A DNA stretch of 64,000 nucleotides from Macrostomum hystrix (Eukaryota; Platyhelminthes; Macrostomidae). The stretch covers positions 2,039,501-2,103,500 of the forward strand of contig CATNEN010000012.1 of assembly GCA_950097015.1 (NCBI GenBank), given 5' to 3'. Numbering within the stretch: position 1 is the stretch's first letter; each line of letters begins with the position of its first letter. The notes beneath the pieces are model-generated. The model was not told where the DNA came from and searched no databases. It saw only the letters and a list, made by a program, of their open reading frames with translations. The translations under genes and the position numbers were made by a program. This document shows, piece by piece, positions 55,733 to 64,000 of the stretch.

Positions 55733-56896
55733 GCCGATGGAAGCTGCGAAGCGGCAGCCAGTTGTTTGTGCTGTCTGGCGCTAAATGGCCTGTCGGATCT
55801 TTATTATCTCTGTTGCGGCTCAGCTACTGGAAATGACTCTTCACCTTCCAAATCGGGAGATTATCCGTGACCTATCGATCACGCGGCTTCTAACTCTCTC
55901 GTTCTCGTGACCACCCCTCGGCCGCCCTCCTCCATAGGCTGCCCAGCAGTTACAACCAAAAAAGCGTTTCACTTTCAAAATCCTAGGCACTAGACCCTCC
56001 TCACCCAGCGAGGCAACCAATGGTAAGTGTTTCTAGGCCTGCTTTTGCCTGTCTGTGTCTGGCCTGCATGGTCATTTCTTCCAGTCCATCTAAGCGGTGC
56101 GCATATGAGGTCAGTTCCAGAAATCGATTACTTTCTAGTGTTACCTGGCCATGCTTTAATTTACAACTGTTTTAGACAAGGCCCTAGCACGGATTCTATC
56201 ACCTGCCAATCGAACTTTAATGCGCGCACCGATGTTTTTATGGCCTCTGGTTGCTGGCTCATTTATACGAGTATTCTTGTTCGCTGGAGTCCTTCTAAAC
56301 ATTATTAATACTTTTTTGTTAAGATGATGTAACTATTAAATGATGAAAGTATTTTAAATGAATAAAAACTGATTATGGATACAGGATATACGGAAAAGAT
56401 ACTCGATAATATTCAAAAGATAAAGGGAAAAAACCAATAGGATAATACTGAAAATACTGGGAAGTGACTAAAGATACAGAGAAGGCGCAAATGGTAAAGG
56501 GAAAAATCAGAAAGATGTAGGGAAGAAACTGGGAAGTACAGGGAGGTATTTCACTCTCTCCGATCAAATTACTGGTTTCGTACATAATTGATCGATAAAT
56601 GCTTTCGAAGTTGACCGAATGAGACTTTACGCATACCCGGCGGACCTGTACATCGAGTGCACTATTAGCGAATACGAATAGCGACGCGCTTTCGACCATT
56701 CGAAATTTTCTTAGTTTTATTCGGTAAATACCCGCGCCTTTGGTATAAACAGCTGAAGTGCAGAGGAAGGGGCTCCTAATGACGATTCCCCATCTATCCA
56801 AAAGTGGATGGATCTGGCCTCTACTTTTATCGCCACATTTACTTCCCCTTAATTCTCTCCACAGATGTATCGTCCACTCTAACTGAAACTCCCCTC

Positions 56897-58690
56897 TACC
56901 TGAATCTCCCCCTCTCTCAGAATCTTCCCCTCTCACTGAATCTTCCCCTCTCCTAGAATCTTCCCCTCTCCCTGAATCTTTGCCTCTCCCTGAATCTTCC
57001 CCTCTCCCAGAATCTTCCCCTCTCCTTGAATCTTCCCCTCTCCCAGAATCTTCCCCTCTCCTTGAATCTTCCCCTCTCCCAGAATCTTCACCTCTCCCTG
57101 AATCTTCCCCTCTCCTAGAATCTTCCCCTCTCCTTGAATCTTCCCCTCTCCCAGAATCTTCACCTCTCCCTGAATCTTCCCCTCTCCTAGAATCTTCCCC
57201 TCTCCTTGAATCTTCCCCTCTCCTAGAATCTTCCCCTCTCCTTGAATCTTCCCCTCTCCCAGAATCTTCCCCTCTCCTAGAATCTTCCCCTCTCCCTGAA
57301 TCTTTCCCTCTCCTTGAATCTTCCCCTCTCCTTGAATCTTCCCCTCTCCTTGAATCTTCCCTCTCATATAATCTTCCCCTCTCCTAGAATCTTCCCCTCT
57401 CCCTGAATCTTTCCCTCTCCCTGAATCTTTCCCTCTCCCTGAATCTTCCCCTCTCCCTGAATCTTCCCCTCTCCTAGAATCTTCCCCTCTCCCTGAATCT
57501 TCCCCTCTCCTAGAATCTTCCCCTCTCCTTGAATCTTCCCCTCTCCTTGAATCTTCCCCTCTCCTTGAATCTTCCCCTCTCCCTGAATCTTCCCCTCTCC
57601 TAGAATCTTCCCCTCTCCCTGAATCTTCCCCTCTCCTAGAATCTTCCCCTCTCCTAGAATCTTCCCCTCTCCTAGAATCTTCCCCTCTCCTAGAATCTTC
57701 CCCTCTCCTTGAATCTTCCCCTCTCCCAGAATATTCACCTCTCCTATAATCATCCCCTCTCCTAGAATCTTCCCCTCTCCCTGAATCTTCCCCTCTCACA
57801 GAATCTTCCCCTCTCCTATAATCTTCCCCTCTCCCAGAATATTCACCTCTCTTAGAATCTTCCCCTCTCCCTGAATCTTTCCCTCTCCCTGAATCTTTCC
57901 CTCTCCCTGAATCTTTCCCTCTCCCTGAATCTTCCCCTCTCACAGAATCTTCCCCTCTCCTATAATCTTCCCCTCTCCCAGAATATTCACCTCTCCTATA
58001 ATCATCCCCTCTCCTAGAATCTTCCCCTCTCCTTGAATCTTCCCTCTCATATAATCTTCCCCTCTCCTAGAATCTTCCCCTCTCCCTGAATCTTCTCCTC
58101 TCCCTGAATCTTCCCCTCTCCCTGAATCTTCCCCTCTCCCTGAATCTTCCCCTCTCCCTGAATCTTCCCCTCTCCCTGAATCTTCCCCTCTCACAGAATC
58201 TTCCCCTCTCCTATAATCTTCCCCTCTCCCAGAATATTCACCTCTCTTAGAATCTTCCCCTCTCCCTGAATCTTCCCCTCTCCCTGAATCTTCCCCTCTC
58301 CCTGAATCTTCCCCTCTCCCTGAATCTTCCCCTCTCACAGAATCTTCCCCTCTCCTATAATCTTCCCCTCTCCCAGAATATTCACCTCTCTTAGAATCTT
58401 CCCCTCTCCCTGAATCTTCCCCTCTCCCTGAATCTTCCCCTCTCCCTGAATCTTCCCCTCTCACAGAATCTTCCCCTCTCCTATAATCTTCCCCTCTCCC
58501 AGAATATTCACCTCTCTTAGAATCTTCCCCTCTCCCTGAATCTTCCCCTCTCACAGAATCTTCCCCTCTCCTATAATCTTCCCCTCTCCCAGAATATTCA
58601 CCTCTCTTAGAATCTTCCCCTCTCCCTGAATCTTTCCCTCTCCCTGAATCTTTCCCTCTCCCTGAATCTTTCCCTCTCCCTGAATCTTTG
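56897..58690. repeat. 18-bp pyrimidine-rich minisatellite, about 98 copies
   Basis: The unit is TTCCCCTCTCCCTGAATC, with CTAGAATC, TTGAATC, CAGAATC and ATAATC ends. Longer blocks recur, for example TCACAGAATC..CTATAATC..CCAGAATATTC..CTTAGAATC at 57787, 58191, 58337, 58453 and 58549. The plus strand is about four-fifths pyrimidine. False open frames (336 and 256 codons on the minus strand) encode RGEDSG-type hexapeptides. Confidence 0.96.
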
Positions 58691-59682
58691 AAAAATCTAG
58701 TTTCCTTCATTCTAGCCCCAGTCTCCTACTTGTCAAAAGTCAGCAAAGAAGGCATTTAGCTAGCTGGCCTGGTCCAGGACTCGTACAAGTCGAGCATGAT
58801 CGATCGCAAGCACAGATCTATATAACTAGTGAATTTTATGACTACTGCAATTTAGTTAAGTATGGCCCCATTTCCAATCAAATAAGCTGGCAGATGATGA
58901 AAAATGACATGATAAATGAAAGGACAGCTGATTAATAGTCATTCAGCGCCCAGACGGGATATTGAAAGCCTGCGCTAGAGTCCTGAGGAAAGTTTGTCTA
59001 TCGAGCAGTTACGTCACAGCCGATCTCTAATACCATGCAGCTGTTGGATGTTGACATAACATCTCAGTACCAACCCATCACTCGCTACACTGTCGAGTGA
59101 TATCGATCTACCAATAGACTCAGCTTAGTTTCTGCATAAACACTTTTTTTCTGCCTATCTCCTTCTCTTCTGCAACGATCTATCTACTCCCCTCATCCTA
59201 TAATTCTTCCCAGATCCCGTCATTTTTTACTGATCCCGTCATCCTTCTTTAATTCAACTTTTCTCTGACCCCACTATTATTCCAAGATCCCATCATTCTT
59301 CTTCCCTGATCCCACCATTCTTCTTCCCTGATCCCATTATTTTTACCTTATCGCATATTTCTGCATCTCTGACCCCTTCTCTTTCACTTGTTTCATCCGA
59401 CAACCTCACGTCCTTGATTCTTCTCCTCCCCCTCTCCTTTTCTTCTTTTCTTCTTCCTTTTCTTCCTTGTCGTTCTGCGTCAGTCTCCTAAAGATTCCTT
59501 CCAGCACCCTCTGCCTGATTCGGTTCTGTTCTTCTCCGCTGGCCGACAGTCAGTTTCGCCAGGCAGTCGGCACCGAATTAAATTGTACCCCCTTGTTTAA
59601 CAAAAAATTCCGCATTCAATTTTGGGGAGAAATTGCGGTCACAAAGTTGGCTACACTAATTTCCATGGCCGATCGGGGACAC

Positions 59683-59706
59683 ACCACACACACACACACA
59701 CACACA
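59683..59706. repeat. (CA)n microsatellite
   Basis: About 11 CA dinucleotides, preceded by CACACCA. No gene context was recognised. Confidence 0.9.
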
Positions 59707-60231
59707 ATCCCAAGCTCCCGCATCTGGCTCTCAATTTGTTGCAGGCAGCACTGGAACACACACAGCTGAGGCCAGCGACTGAAGCCCGGCTGATTTGGGC
59801 CAAAGAAATAGAACGAGTGCCCATATTTCTTTTTTACAATCGGCTACCAAAATCGCAGTCCCAGCCATCTTTTAAGAGGCTGATTACAATTGATAGCGAA
59901 GTGCGGAGACAGTGCTGTAGAGTGGCGCGGAATCCCAAAATTGGTGCTGAATAGAAGCTCTTTATATCCCCGCATCCAGTTCATGATCCCATCAGGATCA
60001 GATTCCGATTTGATTCCCCAATCGGAACTAAATTACGAGCAAATTGCTACAATAATACCCTACAGCAATGCTTGAAGCATTTGTATTTGGTTAAAAAAAT
60101 TATTGCATTGTTAGGCCTGGTAAATGGTAGATGATGATTGACAGGCAGAAGGCAGAACCATTGAATATCTCGACGGTCTGAAGAGCTAGCGACTTGGTTC
60201 TTGTTTCAGAAAATGCGCAACAAAAAGTTGT

Positions 60232-60384
60232 CCCGTGTTCTTGTGTCCCGTGTTCTTGTGTCCCGTGTTCTTGTGTCCCGCGTTCTTGTGTCCCGTGTTA
60301 TTGTGTCCCGTGTTCTTGTGTCCCGTGTTCTTGTGTCCCGTGTTCTTGTGTCCCGTGTTCTTGTGTCCCGTGTTCTTGTGTCCC
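60232..60384. repeat. 15-bp minisatellite, about 10 copies
   Basis: The unit is GTCCCGTGTTCTTGT, nearly perfect apart from single changes (CGCGTTC, GTTATTG). All three plus frames stay open across it. Confidence 0.95.
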
Positions 60385-60674
60385 TATTTTCCGCTAATTT
60401 TCCTCCGTTTAGTTTACTATAAGATCAGCTAGCTTCTCGATTGTCCACTCATTGTATATGTTTAAGGGTTTGGTCGCTTGTTCAGTCACATTCGCATGAC
60501 TTTTTTCTGTTGCATTCCAGCAACCAGCCGGCTGTGCTAAATATGATTTACTGACCGGCGCTTTGTTGCCGGGGGCGTTGGTTTTTAAGGGGCGCAATTC
60601 TTAAAGGGGTTCAAGAGGACCGACTGGACTGCTCCGCAATTCGTCCTCGAGAAGAGCCAATATATTTGCGGATA

Positions 60675-61340
60675 ACCCCAATTCTCCCAAATCCTCATCC
60701 ACCCGCCCCAATTCTCCCACATCCTCATCCAGCCGCCCCAATTCTCACAAATCCTCATCCACCCGCCCCAATTCTCACACATCCTCATCCACCCGCCCCA
60801 ATTCTCACACATCCTTATCCACCTGCTCCAATTCTCCCACATCCTCATCCACCCGCCCCAATTCTCACACATCCTCATCCACCCGCCCCAATTCTCACAC
60901 ATCCTTATACACCTGCTCCAATTCTCCCACATCCTCATCCACCCGCCCCAATTCTCACACATCCTTATCCACCTGCTCCAATTGTCACACATCCTCATCC
61001 ACCCGCCCCAATTCTCCCAAATCTTCAACCACCCGCCCCAATTCTCACACATCCTCATCCACCCGCCCCAATTCTCCCAAATCCTTATCCACCTGCTCCA
61101 ATTCTCCCACATCCTTATCCACCTGCTCCAATTGTCCCACATCCTCATCCACCCGCCCCGATTCTCCCAAATCTTCAACCACCCGCCCCAATTCTCACAA
61201 ATCCTCATCCACCCGCCCCAATTCTCCCACATCCTCATCCACCCACCCCAATTCTCACACATCCTCATCCACCCGCCCCAATTCTCACACATCCTTATCC
61301 ACCTGCTCCAATTCTGCCACATCCTCATCCAGCCGCGCCA
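60675..61340. repeat. 30-bp minisatellite, about 22 copies
   Basis: The unit contains CCCCAATTCTCACACATCCT then CATCCACCCG. Variants are CCACATCC, CAAATCC, TTATCCACCTGCT and TCTTCAACC. False open frames cross it on both strands (237 and 247 codons). Confidence 0.95.
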
Positions 61341-62000
61341 AATCTTCCCCTATCATCACCCACCGCCGTAAGCCCTTAAAAGTAACGACATCATAGGAAT
61401 ATTTCGCTGGCCAAAGAGGTAAACTGTGCCATATTTGTGAGTCACCGATGTCTGCCAACCGCAGGAAGTTATCACTGAATACCGATGACACCAGTATGGC
61501 TCGGTTCCACTTTCATGGGCTGGCTATTCACAATATCCTTAAAGTTTTTTTCAGCCATAGTAATTTCAGAATTCCTTGACTTGGCCGTAAAGAATCCACA
61601 AAACAGTATTGACCTCGCAGTATTCAGTTCTCCCTACGGGCTTTTGCAGCCCACATCTTCCAGGTCCTCATTAGTCAATTGGGAAGCCTTAGGAAGCCTC
61701 TTCTCCTTCAGGGAAAGCTAGCGCGGACGCCATAAAGAAAGTCAAATGGCCAATAATAATGCAAGACAAACTTGTCGAAGCTACCGGGCTGACCCGATCT
61801 TGCCAGGCAAAAACAGTCCCCTGTTGCTAGGTTGCTGCAGACATACTGTTTCCCCCCGTTTTTTTAGGAAGACCGGGTAGTCAGGTAAGGTAGAAATCAA
61901 AAGACTGATTGCTGTGCATTAAAAACTCGGAGTGAGTTTCCCCATAGAATTTGGAGAGACAATGCCACGAAAAAAGAACAGATTGGCTGCCTGTTCTACG

Positions 62001-62337
62001 TAAATAATAGTAATTGCAGGAGGGCTGAGGGCAATGGCACATCATTTGGTGACAGTAGACCCGCAGCCACCGAGGAGACAATTCTGCCCATTTCGCTGAC
62101 TCCTGAGCACACGGTCACACAGGTGTATACATCTGGCCTGACTTTCTCATCGTCAGGCAGTGTACACTTTCACTGTGCCTTGGAGGTTGGCCCTCAAGGG
62201 CGCAAATTGGACGCATGCCCCAAGCCTTCATTCCACGGCTGCGCTCCAAATGAACGTGGCCTCGCTGTGGAATCGAGCCCAAGGACCTTGGTGCGAGAGG
62301 CAAACGCGTTAACCCGCTCTGCCACTCAACCCCGCCT
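62001..62337 (-). mobile_element. tRNA-derived SINE (copy 5)
   Basis: A nearly full-length minus-strand copy. The head GGTTGAGTGGCAGAGCGGGT, then TAACGCGTTTGCCTCTCGCA, is the best-preserved A-box region in the window. GGGCTCGATTCCACAGCGAG is the B-box region. The body is shared with copies 2-4, and the 3' end is CCCTCAGCCCTCCTGCAATT plus an ATTATT-type tail. Its head abuts the fragment at 62343. Confidence 0.93.
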
Positions 62338-62342
62338 CCGTG

Positions 62343-62462
62343 CGTAATGTGTGTGTGCATGCGTGTTCAGCGGAATGGGCAGAATTGCCTACTCAATGGC
62401 TGTGGATCTACTGTGTCACCAAATGATGTGTCAGTGTCCGCAGCTCTCCTGCAAATATATAA
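62343..62462 (+). mobile_element. 5'-truncated SINE fragment (copy 6)
   Basis: The 3' third of the same SINE in plus orientation: GTGTGTGCATGCGTGTTCAG, GGAATGGGCAGAATTGCCTA, CACCAAATGATGTGTCAGTG and CCGCAGCTCTCCTGCAAATA with an AT-rich tail. The tRNA-like head is missing. It stands head to head with copy 5. Confidence 0.85.
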
Positions 62463-63921
62463 TAACTTTGTTTATTCCCAATCTCTTCAGTGGAACAGCC
62501 ATTATGGTTTTCAGGGGGTTGTATCTCCATTAAATTGATTTTTTAAACTTCGAAGTGAATATTTTTCATCTTTCAAACCCAGATTCAGCTTCTTCTCTGT
62601 AGAAGGTGTATTTCAATTGGTTTTTCTATATTATCTGCGGCTTTAAATGATGCACATTATTGCTATAGCAGGCAGTAGCAGCCGCCACACTTGGTCGCTT
62701 TGTTCCCGTATCGCTGCACGATTCCTAAATGATAGATGCCTCGGCGTTTTCCACACTCCATTATCCCAGACTTGGCCCTTCGATTCCATTAAATTCTTCC
62801 CTTTTCAGTGGGATATCTAGCGAATAGCTGCGGGGGATAAGGCATTGAAGATTGCAAACTTACTGACTGCTGACTCACCTTGAAAGTTGGATCAGGTTTT
62901 TGTTATAATTATCTGCATTTTAAGCTTCTTGGCATGGAATTCTTGCCAAACAATGACGTTCTAGACCTTAAAACTGGGACGTATTTGCAAAGCCGAGTAC
63001 AGTTAAGGCAGCTATGATAATGTGAAACTTAAATTCCCTTTCCCAGAGCTAAATTAAACTCCTCATAATTCAGGTAATCGGTCCATACAATAAGCCTAGA
63101 ATTCAATGGATAAAGTCTCTAGGAAATCCACATATACTGTTTATAAAGCTAATTTGTATTATTGTAATATTGTAATATTATTGTACGAGCGTATTGTAAT
63201 AATGTATTATTGTAAGTGTAACATTGTATATGCATGAATAGCTTAGGCATGTTAAAATCAAGCTTCACACGAATATGTACACGCAAATGAGAATCACATT
63301 GACCTCTGAAGTCGTAGCAAATAGAATGAAATACCTATCCTACAATTGTTTGGCAATTTCACATTACACACCACACTCTAGGTTACTACTAATTGCAACT
63401 CAATTTAGTGCCAGGTGGAAAAACAAAACGGCAAATTATTCGAGTTAATTATCTTGAGCGGCATTAAGCCACTTCATTGTAAACACCTTTTAATTTACGG
63501 AAACAAAATATTTCCCTAACACTGCTGACCTACATGAGTACCTGTCTGGTCTCGTACTTCCCAACTTTGTGCCCGGCTATTCCTGCATTCAAACCGGCCT
63601 ACCAACAAGCAATTTACTCCCCACAAAACATGGCACCTACTAGAAGTCTAGTTTGCAGTAAAGCTCACTTGTTAAACCTTTGCGTGCTTTCAATCATGAG
63701 TTGCAGAATATTTTTGGGCCACAAATGGTAGACAGTTTCGAAGCTTTATACTTGTACTACAAGTGTACTAACCATTTCCACTTAGGCCAATTCAACTGGG
63801 AAAGACAATTCAACAACCCATTTTTCTCTCGTCCCAAACTCTAATGGATGGGGATATTTGGTATTATACTAATAATGTTGGATGGGGCCAAGCCGGGAGA
63901 ACAGCTGACAGAGCTAACTAC

Positions 63922-63960
63922 TATAAATAAGTTGGTGCTGAGCCTCCACCGCCACAGATG
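63922..63960 (+). promoter_or_regulatory. Possible TATA promoter at the right edge
   Basis: TATAAATA at 63922-63929 is followed 29 bases later by CACAGATGGCACTGAACTGT; a frame from this ATG (63958) stays open to the window end, and a second ATG lies at 63992. TATA-to-start spacing would put transcription start almost at the first ATG, so the second may be used. Too little sequence remains to identify a product. Confidence 0.25.
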
Positions 63961-64000
63961 GCACTGAACTGTCAGCTGGACAGCTCGCAGCATGCGGTGG

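Larger units (their letters stand above)
55733..63957. other. Right-hand region without a supportable gene
   Basis: Upstream of integrin alpha B and beyond I see no recognisable protein. Most of the stretch is arrays (56897-58690, 60232-60384, 60675-61340), a (CA)n run near 59683 and two SINE pieces (62001-62462). The promoter and 5' UTR of integrin alpha B should lie just right of 55732; no TATA box was obvious there. 58700-60200 and 62470-63900 are unique sequence with short open frames only. Confidence 0.5.

Noticed and set aside
56933-58710. RGEDSG-repeat proteins on the minus strand
   Set aside because: They consist only of the 18-bp array, with no start context, signal or non-repeat domain.
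60585-61379. Pro/His-rich and Trp/Gly-rich open frames on opposite strands
   Set aside because: Both follow from the 30-bp array, which has no stops on either strand.

Overview
The window is animal nuclear DNA. It has spliced genes with GT-AG introns, two integrin alpha subunits, an LRRIQ1 orthologue (a family I associate with ciliated animals), tRNA-derived SINEs and a short TTAGGG tract. It is extremely rich in minisatellites. A lophotrochozoan, perhaps a free-living flatworm, would fit, but the species is an inference and nothing here proves it.

Four genes can be supported. (1) 5296-15625, minus strand: SDA1/SDAD1, a 60S ribosome-biogenesis factor, 7 coding exons and about 720 aa. (2) 16982-28994, plus strand: LRRIQ1, a leucine-rich-repeat and IQ-motif protein. 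I joined 16 coding exons giving about 1706 aa; only the last few residues are unplaced. These two genes are head to head across 1.36 kb. (3) 41629-45237, plus strand: an intronless integrin alpha of 1202 aa. (4) 47705-55732, minus strand: a second integrin alpha of about 1245 aa, two exons with a 4.3-kb intron. The two integrin genes converge tail to tail. All exon joins were chosen by splice consensus, reading phase and similarity to the known families; none was tested against transcripts.

Layout: 1-5.3 kb has no firm gene, an old SINE and two related minisatellites (27 and 26 bp). 5.3-15.6 kb is SDA1, with 29-, 33- and 31-bp arrays inside three introns; the 33-bp array has 107 units. 15.6-17.0 kb is the shared 5' region. 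17-29 kb is LRRIQ1, with arrays of 49, 20, about 35 and 26 bp and two SINEs in its introns. 29-41.6 kb has no gene I can support; it is a chain of arrays (33, 17, 20, 32, 22 and 22/20 bp), a (CTG)n tract, a short TTAGGG tract and a SINE inside a 17-bp array. 41.6-55.7 kb holds the integrin pair. 55.7-64 kb holds 18-, 15- and 30-bp arrays, a head-to-head SINE pair, and a possible promoter at the extreme right end.

The genes do not form a functional cluster. What is notable is genome architecture: many unrelated minisatellites, each with its own unit, fill introns and intergenic DNA almost up to the splice sites. Several create very long false open reading frames.
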